Source of the DNA: Clostridia bacterium
GTDB lineage: Bacteria; Bacillota; Clostridia; Oscillospirales; Acutalibacteraceae
Assembly (NCBI GenBank): GCA_017399535.1
Contig: JAFQBX010000037.1
Coordinates: forward strand, 1-64,000
Direction of reading: 5' to 3'
DNA: 64,000 bases
Of the stretch, positions 7,289 through 15,638 are shown piece by piece; the stretch's first letter is position 1; each line of letters begins with the position of its first letter. The position numbers and the translations under genes were made by a program. Below the pieces are notes generated by a model. That model worked only from the letters and a program-made list of their open reading frames with translations. It did not search any database and was not told the DNA's origin.

Positions 7289-9328
7289 GTGGCTGAATTT
7301 TTCAGTAAATTAAAAAAGCAGGTTTTCCTTTCTTCTGTCGAAGTGTCGAGAAGAAAGCTGTCCTTTGCTTTTTATGCCTTGACAATTATTTTTTACGAGC
7401 TGGTAATGCAGATTTACGCTTTTAGCGAAATCACGTGGAAGTTTATTTTCCCCATTATCTTTTCGATACCCTTTGCTCTGTTTGTCATATTCATCACCAA
7501 CCTTTTCGGCAAAAGGGTGAATATGATTATTTCGTGGGCGTTTTTGGCATTCCTGTTTCTCTTTTATTCCACCCAGGTTGTTTACAGCTTTGTGTTCAAG
7601 TCACTTCTTTCGATTACTGCCGTAGGAATGGGCGGCGATGCTGTGACCAATTTCTATGCTGAGATTTTTCACGCGATAAAGGTTAGATGGTTTATGTTCG
7701 CCATCTTCCTTGTCCCGTTGGTTTGCTTTGGTATATTGACAAAGAAAAAGATTCTTTCGGTACGTTCCACCTCGCGCAGATTTAAACTTTCGTCGGTGAT
7801 TGCCTACGTTCTGGTGCATTTCATTACGGTTGGTACGCTTTTTGTCGGCGGAGTCGGTCCTGCGTCGGCATTCGAGGTTTATCATAGCAGCGATGCCGAC
7901 ACCGATATCAGTGCGCGTAACCTTGGACTCATCACCACCTCGCGACTTGAACTGAAAAATATGATTTTTGGTGAAAAGTCGTCGGGCGTTGACCTCGGTC
8001 ACATTGATCTTAATCAGTTCACCTCGTCCGAGACCGAGCCGGATACACCTTTTGTCGATACCTCGCCCAACGTGATAAAGGGAATCGATTTTGCTTCCCT
8101 GAATGACAAGACGGATGACGAGGATATTATCCAGCTTAATAATTACTTTGCCGCACAGTCGGGGACTAATAAAAACGAGTACACCGGCTATTTTAAGGAT
8201 AAGAATTTGATTGTCCTGTGTGCCGAGTCGTTTTCGCCCTATTTCATTGACAAGGAGCTTACACCGACACTGTATAAAATGGTGACGGGCGGCTTTGTGT
8301 TTAAGAACTATTATAATTCCTGGCCGAATACCACCACAAACGGCGAATATTCGCTCTGTATGGGAATGTTCCCCGATATGAGCCGACACAAGTCGGACGG
8401 CAGCTTTAAGCATTCGGCGGATAATTATTTGCCCTACTGCTTCGGCAATCAGTTTAAGAATATCGGCGTAAACACCTACGCTTATCATAATTACAAGGGT
8501 TCGTATTACACGCGAAAAGAGTCGCATCCCAATATGGGCTACGACGTGTTTAAGACCATGGGCAACGGAATGAAATTCACTACCGCATGGCCCTCATCCG
8601 ACCTCGAAATGATGGAGCAGTCGGTTGACGATTATATTAACGAGGACCGTTTCCACGCGTATTATATGACATTCAGCGGACATTACCGCTACTCCTTTGA
8701 CTCGAATCCCATGTGTGCAAGAAATAAGAGTAAGGTAAAGAATCTCAATTATTCAACCGCGGTAAAGGCATATATTTCGTGTAACCTCGAACTTGAATAT
8801 GCGCTGTCATACCTCTTTGAACGCTTGGAGGAGGCAGGAAAGCTCGACGACACCGTTATCGTCCTCGCCTCCGACCATTATCCTTATGGACTGACAAGCA
8901 AGGAATATAACGAGCTTGCAGGGGAGGAGATTGACACCACCTTTGGCAAGTTTAGGTCAAGCTTCATTTGCTACAATTCGGCTATGGAGCCGGTCGAGGT
9001 CGAAACTCCCTGCTGTAATATCGACATTCTGCCGACAATGCTCAACCTTTTCGGTCTCGAATACGATTCGCGTCTGATTACAGGTACCGACGTTTTCTCT
9101 AACGGAAATCACATCGCCATTTTGTCGAATAAGAGCTTCATCACCGACAAGGTAATGTACGACGCGGTGAAGGGAAAGACAACCTATCTTGTCGACGAGG
9201 ATAAGGTGCCCGAGGGCTATATCGACGCCATGTTGCAGGTTATTACGAATAAAATGTCGGTTGCAACGGTAATTCTGAATAACGATTACTACCGATTCGT
9301 TTATGAAAATACGATAGGAATAAAATAG
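7289..9328 (+). CDS. LtaS-like membrane sulfatase-fold phosphoglycerol transferase
   Basis: A 679-residue protein with about five N-terminal membrane helices (residues 20-190), a linker, and a large extracellular alkaline-phosphatase/sulfatase-fold domain. Family landmarks: KNLIVLCAESFSPYF (first metal site), FKNYYNSWPNTTTNGEYS with the candidate catalytic threonine, GHYRYSF, and VIVLASDHYPYG (metal Asp/His). This architecture belongs to lipoteichoic acid synthases and related phosphoglycerol transferases, which use phosphatidylglycerol as donor at the outer membrane face. The GTG start lies just after AATTTTAG and the ribosome binding site is weak. Which polymer it decorates is inference. 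Confidence 0.82.
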   Translation: MAEFFSKLKKQVFLSSVEVSRRKLSFAFYALTIIFYELVMQIYAFSEITWKFIFPIIFSIPFALFVIFITNLFGKRVNMIISWAFLAFLFLFYSTQVVYSFVFKSLLSITAVGMGGDAVTNFYAEIFHAIKVRWFMFAIFLVPLVCFGILTKKKILSVRSTSRRFKLSSVIAYVLVHFITVGTLFVGGVGPASAFEVYHSSDADTDISARNLGLITTSRLELKNMIFGEKSSGVDLGHIDLNQFTSSETEPDTPFVDTSPNVIKGIDFASLNDKTDDEDIIQLNNYFAAQSGTNKNEYTGYFKDKNLIVLCAESFSPYFIDKELTPTLYKMVTGGFVFKNYYNSWPNTTTNGEYSLCMGMFPDMSRHKSDGSFKHSADNYLPYCFGNQFKNIGVNTYAYHNYKGSYYTRKESHPNMGYDVFKTMGNGMKFTTAWPSSDLEMMEQSVDDYINEDRFHAYYMTFSGHYRYSFDSNPMCARNKSKVKNLNYSTAVKAYISCNLELEYALSYLFERLEEAGKLDDTVIVLASDHYPYGLTSKEYNELAGEEIDTTFGKFRSSFICYNSAMEPVEVETPCCNIDILPTMLNLFGLEYDSRLITGTDVFSNGNHIAILSNKSFITDKVMYDAVKGKTTYLVDEDKVPEGYIDAMLQVITNKMSVATVILNNDYYRFVYENTIGIK

Positions 9329-9337
9329 CATACATTA

Positions 9338-9615
9338 AGGAGCGCTCACATAGGGATAATTCGCCTAAAACAGTGCCTTTTTGCAGTCTAATACGTTACA
9401 ACACCGCAGTACGCGACAGCGTTACTGCGGTGTTGTGCCTTTTATACTATCAAAAATTCATCTGTTTAAGGTGCTTTGCAGTTTTGTAGCAATAAATTCG
9501 GCTCGGTCTCGAAGCTACTAAGCCGCAGTAATACTTTGTGTATTACAAGGATTTGTTGCTAAGAGTCATGTCGAATTTATGCGAAAAACCAAATTATCCC
9601 TGTGTGAGCGTTCCT
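9338..9615 (+). ncRNA. Candidate structured RNA closed by a 24-bp helix
   Basis: The segment 9338-9361 pairs with 9592-9615 over 24 positions. The only two non-Watson-Crick positions (9342 with 9611; 9351 with 9602) are G-U on plus-strand RNA but would be C-A on the opposite strand, which favours a plus-strand RNA. Inside are a 17-bp hairpin (about 9401-9440, GACA loop, one bulge), a GTAATAC/GTATTAC hairpin, and two competing helices (ATAAATTCG with CGAATTTAT, and TAGCAA with TTGCTA). A strong terminator starts 4 nt later. The inner hairpin is followed by CCTTTTAT and might terminate the LtaS-like gene. I cannot assign it to a known family; 6S-like RNA or a mobile inverted-repeat element are alternatives. 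Confidence 0.55.
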
Positions 9616-9618
9616 AAT

Positions 9619-9655
9619 GAGAGCTTCTTTTTGCGAAAAGGGGCTCTCTTTTTTT
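9619..9655 (+). terminator. Strong rho-independent terminator
   Basis: A 13-bp stem without bulges (9619-9631 with 9636-9648, two G-U pairs) closes a TGCG tetraloop and is followed by seven T residues. It ends the putative structured RNA. Confidence 0.85.
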
Positions 9656-9853
9656 GTGGCTTGGTTTGGAGTAGGTGAGTTTGCGGTAGGCGAATGGTCT
9701 GTTTTAAACGGACATTTTCGGTGGTTGGGCGGCTTTTTTGTACGACGGAATGAAAAAATCAAAAATCGCGAATGAGCAAATCGGAGAAAAACGGAGAAAA
9801 CAAGAGAAAAAACGAGATATGTTTTGACAAATTAAAAAATCGCATATTTTGTG

Positions 9854-9882
9854 TTGACAAGGGGTAAAAGGTGTGTTATCAT
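9854..9882 (+). promoter_or_regulatory. Promoter of rplM-rpsI
   Basis: TTGACA (9854-9859) and TATCAT (9877-9882) are 17 nt apart, about 45 nt before the rplM ribosome binding site. A second TTGACA at 9824-9829 has no good -10 box. Confidence 0.75.
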
Positions 9883-9928
9883 AATCAGCGTCATTGAAAA
9901 AAGATAAATTTATTTGGAGGTAATCACA

Positions 9929-10357
9929 ATGTCAACTTATATGCCAAACGCTGCGGCTATCGACCGCAAGTGGTATGTTATTGACGCCGCAGGAAAGCCG
10001 CTTGGCCGCGTTGCTGCTCAGGCCGCTGTTCTTCTCCGTGGAAAGCACAAGCCGGTATTCGTACCCCACGTTGATTGCGGTGATCATGTAATCATCATCA
10101 ATGCTGCAGAAGCTGTCCTCACCGGAAGCAAGCTTGACAAGAAGTACTACTATCGTCATTCGGGCTACATCGGCGGACTCAAAGCTACTCAGTACCGTAC
10201 ACTCATGGCTACAAAGCCGGAGCTTGCTATGGAACTCGCTGTAAAGGGTATGATTCCCGATACAACCATCGGACGCAAGGCATTCACTCGTCTTCGTGTA
10301 TATGCTAATGCTGAGCATGAGCATGCTGCACAGAAGCCCGAAAATTTCGAATTTTAA
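9929..10357 (+). CDS. rplM: 50S ribosomal protein L13 (uL13)
   Basis: A 142-residue uL13 with family motifs [37 protein letters not shown] and [19 protein letters not shown]. The ATG at 9929 was chosen because GGAGG lies 8 nt upstream; a TTG 15 nt earlier falls within that ribosome binding site. It binds 23S rRNA early in large-subunit assembly. It is transcribed with rpsI, the usual pairing across bacteria, with 19 bp between them. Confidence 0.97.
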   Translation: MSTYMPNAAAIDRKWYVIDAAGKPLGRVAAQAAVLLRGKHKPVFVPHVDCGDHVIIINAAEAVLTGSKLDKKYYYRHSGYIGGLKATQYRTLMATKPELAMELAVKGMIPDTTIGRKAFTRLRVYANAEHEHAAQKPENFEF

Positions 10358-10376
10358 GATAAGGAGGTAACTGATA

Positions 10377-10778
10377 ATGTACGATTCAATCCCTTATTTC
10401 TACGGCACAGGTAGAAGAAAGAGCTCGGTTGCTCGTGTACGCGTTTACGCTAACGGCACAGGCAAAATCACCATCAATAATCGTGATATCGACGATTACT
10501 TTGGTCTCGAAACACTTAAACTCATCGTTCGTCAGCCGATGGAGCTGACCGGTACCTCCGGTAAGCTCGACATCATCTGCACAGTTGCAGGTGGCGGCGT
10601 TACAGGTCAGGCAGGTGCTATCCGTCACGGTGTAGCACGTGCTCTTCTCCAGTACGATGCAGAGCTTCGCGGCGAACTTAAAAAGGCCGGCTTCCTCACT
10701 CGCGATCCGCGTATGAAGGAAAGAAAGAAGTACGGACTCAAAGGCGCACGTCGTGCTCCCCAGTTCTCAAAGAGATAA
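10377..10778 (+). CDS. rpsI: 30S ribosomal protein S9 (uS9)
   Basis: A 133-residue uS9. The N-terminus [18 protein letters not shown] and the C-terminal tail [17 protein letters not shown], which reaches the ribosomal P site with its final Lys-Arg, are characteristic. The ribosome binding site AAGGAGG precedes the ATG. It is the second and last gene of the rplM-rpsI operon, followed by a strong terminator. Confidence 0.97.
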   Translation: MYDSIPYFYGTGRRKSSVARVRVYANGTGKITINNRDIDDYFGLETLKLIVRQPMELTGTSGKLDIICTVAGGGVTGQAGAIRHGVARALLQYDAELRGELKKAGFLTRDPRMKERKKYGLKGARRAPQFSKR

Positions 10779-10803
10779 TCTGTATTATTTCAATGTATTC
10801 AAA

Positions 10804-10841
10804 AACCCCCGAAACCATCGCGGCTTCGGGGGGTTATTTTT
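10804..10841 (+). terminator. Terminator of rplM-rpsI
   Basis: ACCCCCGAA (10805-10813) pairs with TTCGGGGGGT (10825-10834), followed by TATTTTTG. Confidence 0.85.
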
Positions 10842-10867
10842 GCCTTAAAATCTATCTTGGTGCAAAC

Positions 10868-11935
10868 TTAATATTTTACATATCCATTTTTAAAAAAGAG
10901 TCGAACAACTCGTTTGCTGAATTTTTTTGGATTTCTTCCTACTATAATGGAGAACACAACAAATATCCCCCATGCAATACACATAACAACCGCAAGAATG
11001 ATAAACCTTGTATATTCTTGTCTATGCAATCTGGTTGTTTCTTCAAAGCTTAAAATGTAATTATCATTATATTCAACGGCTTTTAATGAATAATAACTTT
11101 CTTCGTGTTTTGGTGTAACTTTTATAGAATATGTGGTTACAACGGTTTTTTCGTTGCAAAGCATCTGTATATTCTTTGTATTAAACTGTTTGTCTATAAA
11201 ATCAATTATATATATTTTATTATCCGCAGAGGTTAATACAATTTTTTCTCCTTTATTCTCATAGGATACAAAGCTGATTGATTGTTGAACCGTGTTATTC
11301 GGTGTGTTTGGCGCATAGGTTAAATAAATTGCAAATATCAACAAACCGATACAAATAACACCTATCAAAGCATAAGCAAACAAAAAGCCACCCGCATCCT
11401 GAACATTTCCGTTAAAAATGTCATGCTTTGTTTTGTATATTTTAGGAAGACTTTTTCCGTCGTGCATGGTGCGATACTTTTTCTTAACAAATTTGATAAA
11501 GTCATCTCCACCTATTGAGAATTCGTCAACCATTAGTTTTTTCTTGCCAATATAAATAAATTTTTGGTGAGCATCTTCTTTGATTGCAGTGACTTGATCA
11601 TAAGTGAATTTTCTTTTAATGCCGAAAAAGTTCTTATGAATAAACCCGTCTTGGTCATAAGAAATTCTGCAATTCACAAAAGCGATTATTAAGGTTGCAC
11701 TGAGCAAAGATAGTAAGAGAGATAAAATAGGCACCCATAATGGCTCGTCAGAAAAAGCAGTAATAACGGCAGGGATAAAGAGTAATGCACAAGCAACCAA
11801 TCCTAATATGCCTAAAAATTTAGGCATATACACCTTGCCGTATTCTGCTTGTTTTGGTTGCCTCAAATATGCAATAACACCGCGTACAATAATTGGTGTC
11901 AGCAAAAATGGTAAAATACGAATTATATGACTCAT
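10868..11935 (-). CDS. Membrane protein of unknown function with PH-like segment
   Basis: A 355-residue protein I do not recognise by name. It has an N-terminal membrane helix, two helices around residues 40-90, then a soluble PH-like stretch (ISYDQDGFIHKNFFGIKRKFTYDQVTAIKED). Another helix follows at about 190-210, then a second soluble domain, a helix near 310-330 and a basic C-terminal tail. The DNA is clearly more AT-rich than the neighbours and codon use differs (many AAA, AAT, TAT), which suggests a different origin. It is a single gene facing the rpsI terminator. Confidence 0.65.
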   Translation of the reverse strand: MSHIIRILPFLLTPIIVRGVIAYLRQPKQAEYGKVYMPKFLGILGLVACALLFIPAVITAFSDEPLWVPILSLLLSLLSATLIIAFVNCRISYDQDGFIHKNFFGIKRKFTYDQVTAIKEDAHQKFIYIGKKKLMVDEFSIGGDDFIKFVKKKYRTMHDGKSLPKIYKTKHDIFNGNVQDAGGFLFAYALIGVICIGLLIFAIYLTYAPNTPNNTVQQSISFVSYENKGEKIVLTSADNKIYIIDFIDKQFNTKNIQMLCNEKTVVTTYSIKVTPKHEESYYSLKAVEYNDNYILSFEETTRLHRQEYTRFIILAVVMCIAWGIFVVFSIIVGRNPKKFSKRVVRLFFKNGYVKY

Positions 11936-12108
11936 TATTACACCTTTTTATAGTAGATTGGCTTTACAACAGTATACCACAAATCATTTACAATTTCAAT
12001 ATTTTGCAATCTTCTTGAGTCATGATGATTCTTTATAGAATCGTTATGACTCTTTTTCTTTATAACCGCTTAATTCACCCCATATTTAATAAAAACCGCA
12101 AAAATGGG

Positions 12109-12137
12109 TTGACAAGGAAATTTTAATGTGATAGAGT
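12109..12137 (+). promoter_or_regulatory. Promoter of the trpB T-box transcript
   Basis: TTGACA (12109-12114) and TAGAGT (12132-12137) are separated by 17 nt, directly upstream of the T-box leader. Confidence 0.7.
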
Positions 12138-12144
12138 AACAGTA

Positions 12145-12470
12145 ATTAGATATTTAAACCTTTGATTAAGAATAGTAGTTTTCGAACCTAATCTATTAGC
12201 GAGCTGCCGACGGTGAAAGGGCAGTAGTGACGGTGAAAATGAATGGGCTTATGAGGGCGACCGAAAGCGAAAAGGGCGAAAAACACGAAAAATCCCTCTT
12301 TTTTCGCAAGTAGCAGTCGACGGGAGACGCACCCGTTATAACGGCGGACCGTATGATAGTACGGCTAATGAGTGGACAGCTTTTTTCAAGTAAAGCGTCA
12401 ATTTGGGTGGTACCGCAGAACATCAGTTTTGTCCCATTTTATTTTGGGATGGGACTGTTTATTTTTTTAT
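12145..12470 (+). promoter_or_regulatory. T-box leader, tryptophan specifier, with terminator
   Basis: The T-box core TGGGTGGTACCGC lies at 12404-12416. A terminator follows: GTCCCAT (12431-12437) pairs with ATGGGAC (12449-12455), then a T-rich run. In Stem I the distal hairpin resembles GCTG..GGTGAAAGG..CAG (about 12203-12223), and the specifier region reads GAATGGG, placing UGG (Trp) at 12244-12246 after the conserved GAA. Uncharged tRNA-Trp should stabilise the antiterminator and switch on trpB downstream, consistent with the gene identity. Confidence 0.9.
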
Positions 12471-12488
12471 AAAAAAGGCGGAGAAAAA

Positions 12489-12521
12489 ATGAAAAAACTG
12501 ACAAAGCGATGGCGCAGCTAA
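12489..12521 (+). CDS. Possible 10-codon ORF between T-box and trpB
   Basis: ATG at 12489 opens a reading frame MKKLTKRWRS with one Trp codon, 8 nt after an AAGGCGG-like ribosome binding site, ending about 80 nt before trpB. It lies after the T-box terminator, so it would be translated only on read-through transcripts. It could be a leader peptide or chance; no second attenuator is evident. Confidence 0.25.
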   Translation: MKKLTKRWRS

Positions 12522-12599
12522 CCACTTTAACCACGAAACAAGACGTTTTAATCATCATACAATATATATTAACACGAATTTTTTTGGAGGAATTGACCT

Positions 12600-13817
12600 A
12601 TGATACATAACGGAATGGAATTTGATACCTATTTTAAAAATTATCCCGACAAGGACGGCTTTTTCGGCAAATACGGTGGTGCATATATCACCGAGGAGCT
12701 GAAGGCCGCCATGGACGAAATCACCGAGGCGTACTTCACAATCTGCAAATCGGCAAAGTTTATCAGCGAGCTTCGTCGAATCCGCAAGGAATTTCAGGGC
12801 AGACCGACACCGATTTCGCATCTTGAACGCCTTTCGGGTAAGCTCGGTAACGTTCAGCTTTACGTAAAGCGTGAGGACCTCAACCACACCGGCGCACACA
12901 AGCTCAATCACTGTATGGGTGAGGCACTCCTCGCTAAATACATGGGCAAGAAAAAGGTTATCGCAGAAACAGGCGCAGGTCAGCACGGCGTTGCGCTTGC
13001 TACCGCGGCGGCTTATTTCGGACTCGAATGCGATATTTACATGGGCTCGGTGGATATTAAGAAGCAGGCGCCCAACGTTGCCAGAATGAAGATTCTCGGC
13101 GCAAATGTTGTAGAGGTAACACACGGACTCGCCACCTTAAAGGAAGCGGTTGATGCTGCATTCGCCGCATACGCGAGAGAGTATAAGGACAGCATTTACT
13201 GTATTGGCTCGGTGCTTGGACCTCATCCCTTCCCGATGATGGTTCGCGATTTCCAGAGCGTTGTCGGTATTGAGGCAAGGGAACAGTTTATCGAAATGAC
13301 GGGCGAGCTTCCCGACGCTATCGTTGCCTGCGTTGGCGGTGGCTCGAATGCGATGGGCTTCTTCTCGGGCTTCCTCAATGACCCGGTTGACATTTACGGC
13401 GTTGAGCCGCTCGGTCGCGGTGCTACCCTCGGTGACCACGCCGCAAGCTTAAAATACGGCGAGGAAGGAATCATGCACGGCTTTAACAGCTTGATGCTCA
13501 AGGACGAAAACGGCGAACCCGCACCCGTTTACTCGGTTGCAAGTGGTCTCGACTATCCCTCGTCGGGCCCCGAACACGCGTTCCTGCATGACCTTGGTCG
13601 CGTAACCTATGACGTAATTGACGACGAGGATACCATCGACGCATTCTTTGCCTTGTCAAAGACCGAGGGAATCATCCCCGCAATCGAAAGCTCGCACGCG
13701 GTTGCTTACGCAATTAAACTGGCGCAAAAGATGGGTCGCGGCTCCATTCTCATCAACCTCTCGGGTAGAGGCGACAAGGACATGGACTTTATCATCGAAA
13801 AATACGGAATCAGATAA
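12600..13817 (+). CDS. trpB: Tryptophan synthase beta subunit
   Basis: A 405-residue PLP enzyme that condenses indole with serine to make tryptophan. Signature elements are [12 protein letters not shown], the PLP lysine in [10 protein letters not shown] (Lys101), [10 protein letters not shown], the phosphate-binding GGGSNAMG, and the C-terminal SGRGDKD. The ribosome binding site GGAGG precedes the ATG. It is transcribed alone under a Trp T-box; no trpA, trpC or other trp gene is next to it, so it may work on free indole or with a trpA elsewhere. It ends in a strong terminator. Confidence 0.95.
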   Translation: MIHNGMEFDTYFKNYPDKDGFFGKYGGAYITEELKAAMDEITEAYFTICKSAKFISELRRIRKEFQGRPTPISHLERLSGKLGNVQLYVKREDLNHTGAHKLNHCMGEALLAKYMGKKKVIAETGAGQHGVALATAAAYFGLECDIYMGSVDIKKQAPNVARMKILGANVVEVTHGLATLKEAVDAAFAAYAREYKDSIYCIGSVLGPHPFPMMVRDFQSVVGIEAREQFIEMTGELPDAIVACVGGGSNAMGFFSGFLNDPVDIYGVEPLGRGATLGDHAASLKYGEEGIMHGFNSLMLKDENGEPAPVYSVASGLDYPSSGPEHAFLHDLGRVTYDVIDDEDTIDAFFALSKTEGIIPAIESSHAVAYAIKLAQKMGRGSILINLSGRGDKDMDFIIEKYGIR

Positions 13818-13827
13818 TAAATTCATA

Positions 13828-13857
13828 ACCGACCTGTTTTCGCAGGTCGGTTTTTTG
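13828..13857 (+). terminator. Terminator of trpB
   Basis: AACCGACCTG pairs with CAGGTCGGTT across a TTTTCG loop and is followed by a T run. Confidence 0.85.
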
Positions 13858-13945
13858 TGCTTTTTTGCCACTTGTATAAAGGGGTGGAGGGGTTTATAAT
13901 ACGTGGGTAGAGAAATTTTTTTGTCGAAAAAGGGGTGAGGTGCAG

Positions 13946-15280
13946 ATGGCACGAAAACTGACCGAGGGCAGACCGTCAAAGGTGCTTTTCCTTTTCGCGA
14001 TGCCGATTTTACTGAGTACGGTTTTTCAGCAGCTTTATACAATTGCCGACAGCGTTATCGCGGGTAAATTCGCGGGTGAAAGTGCGCTTGCCGCCATTGG
14101 CGCTTCATATCCCGTGACCATGATTTTTATGGCGGTTGCCTTTGGCTCGAATGCCGGATGCTCGATTATCATTTCACAGCTTTTTGGCGCCGGTCGAGTA
14201 CGCGAGATGAAAACGGCGGTCAGTACCGCTATGATTACTCTGGCTATGTTGTCGTCGGTGCTTTCGGTAGGTGCGCTTATTTTTGCGCCCCAGATTATGA
14301 CGGCGATGAATACGCCGACCAACATTTCCGCCGAGGCGACCGAATATTTCAGAATTTATATCGGCGGATTCCTGTTTTTAGCCCTTTACAATATCGCTAA
14401 CGGTGCATTTACCGCCCTCGGCGATTCAAAGACGCCGCTTTGGTTTCTCATCGCCTCGTCGGTGGCAAACGTTGCGCTCGACTACATTTTTGTCGCCGAG
14501 TATGATTGGGGCGTTGCAGGTGCCGCGTGGGCAACCTTTATCACGCAGGGTTTTGCCTGTGCTTTTGCCGTGGCGACGCTGATTGCCCGACTGAGAAAAA
14601 TGAGGTCGGAGAAACACGAGATTTTTTCATTTACAATGCTGCGAAATCTCGCCCGTGTTTCGAGCCAGACAATTACGCAACAGAGCTTCGTTTCGGTCGG
14701 CAATATGCTTGTCCAGTGGCTGATAAACGGCTACGGCTCGGCTATTATTGCGGGATTTTCCGCCGTTATGAAGCTGAACACCTTTGCTGTGACGAGTATT
14801 TACACCATGTCGAGAGCTATGTCGGCATTTACAGCGCAGAACGTCGGTGCAGGAAACTATGACCGAGTGAAAAAGGGGTATCGCTCGGCGGTGCTTATCA
14901 GCGCGGCTGTTGCGGGACTTTTTACAGCGGCATATATGATTTTTGGCGAATTTTTTATCTCGATGTTTCTCGAAACGGACAGCAGCGGCGAGGCGCTCAA
15001 AATCGGCACCGAATGTATAAGAATTATCGGTTCCTTCTATGTCGTTGTATCGATAAAGCTGGTCAGCGACGCCGTTACAAGCGGTGCAGGAGCCATGAAG
15101 CTTTTTGCAATCGCGACCTTTGCCGACCTGCTTTTGAGGGTTGCGCTGTCGTATGCACTTGCACCATTTTATGATATTACGGGGATTGCTTTGTCGTGGA
15201 TAATCGGCTGGACGGTTGCCGCCATAATGTCATACTGCTTCTACCGATTTGGCAACTGGCGGGGAAAGAAACTCGCGTAA
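13946..15280 (+). CDS. MATE-family efflux transporter
   Basis: A 444-residue membrane protein with twelve predicted helices. The N-terminal LTEGRPSKVLFLFAMPILLS and QQLYTIADSVIAGKF, and the repeated pattern in the second half (QQSFVSVGNMLVQWLINGYG, FTAQNVGAG), are typical of MATE (MatE/DinF-like) Na+- or H+-coupled drug exporters. ATG at 13946 is preferred, since GGGGTGAGG lies 5 nt upstream; a GTG at 13940 is an alternative. It is a single gene ended by a strong terminator at the left edge of the phage-derived element. Confidence 0.9.
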   Translation: MARKLTEGRPSKVLFLFAMPILLSTVFQQLYTIADSVIAGKFAGESALAAIGASYPVTMIFMAVAFGSNAGCSIIISQLFGAGRVREMKTAVSTAMITLAMLSSVLSVGALIFAPQIMTAMNTPTNISAEATEYFRIYIGGFLFLALYNIANGAFTALGDSKTPLWFLIASSVANVALDYIFVAEYDWGVAGAAWATFITQGFACAFAVATLIARLRKMRSEKHEIFSFTMLRNLARVSSQTITQQSFVSVGNMLVQWLINGYGSAIIAGFSAVMKLNTFAVTSIYTMSRAMSAFTAQNVGAGNYDRVKKGYRSAVLISAAVAGLFTAAYMIFGEFFISMFLETDSSGEALKIGTECIRIIGSFYVVVSIKLVSDAVTSGAGAMKLFAIATFADLLLRVALSYALAPFYDITGIALSWIIGWTVAAIMSYCFYRFGNWRGKKLA

Positions 15281-15300
15281 AAAAACTGAACAAAAAAATA

Positions 15301-15345
15301 AAAGTGACCACTCCTTTTGAGGTAAAAGGGCGGTCACTTTTTTTA
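15301..15345 (+). terminator. Terminator of the MATE gene
   Basis: AAAGTGACC (15301-15309) pairs with GGTCACTTT (15332-15340), followed by a T run. Confidence 0.85.
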
Positions 15346-15493
15346 TATCATGGGGGCAAACTGAAAAGATTGCGCGGCAGGTCAAAAGGACGATGCCGAC
15401 ACCGTCACCACACAAAACGGGCCCGTCAGAAACTTCCCCCTTGATGACAGTATATGAGCAAAATCGGGCATTGACACAAAAAAATTATAATCC

Positions 15494-15525
15494 TGTCATG
15501 GAATGTCAGGGTCAAAAGATGATAT
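15494..15525 (+). promoter_or_regulatory. Late promoter 1 of the phage element (upstream of portal)
   Basis: The 17-bp box TGTCATGGAATGTCAGG (15494-15510), containing two TGTCA units 10 bp apart, is followed at +10 by TGATAT (15520-15525). The same box with one change and the same spacing to TGATAA occurs at 25300, before the second late block. It is likely the site of the ArpU-like activator or of a dedicated sigma factor. Confidence 0.65.
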
Positions 15526-15535
15526 GTTGTATTCG

Positions 15536-15617
15536 GAGCAAAAGTGAAAGACCGGCCGGTTTACCTTCTTTGCCGAAAGTGGCAGATGAGGTTTGTGACA
15601 CTTTTAGCTCTTTTTTT
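15536..15617 (+). terminator. Leader terminator/attenuator upstream of portal
   Basis: GAGC+AAAAGTG (15536-15546) pairs with CACTTTTAGCTC (15599-15610, one bulge) and is followed by seven T residues. The large loop contains a perfect palindrome ACCGGCCGGT. It lies between late promoter 1 and the portal ribosome binding site, so late transcripts must read through it. Confidence 0.5.
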
Positions 15618-15638
15618 ATACTTAAAAGGAGTGATAAA

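Noticed and set aside
10793-11053. Plus-strand frame opposite the end of the AT-rich membrane gene
   Set aside because: It runs over the rpsI terminator and lacks a start signal.
15393-15638. Upstream extension of the portal reading frame
   Set aside because: It covers the late promoter and leader terminator; the ATG at 15639 has a good ribosome binding site and matches the portal start.
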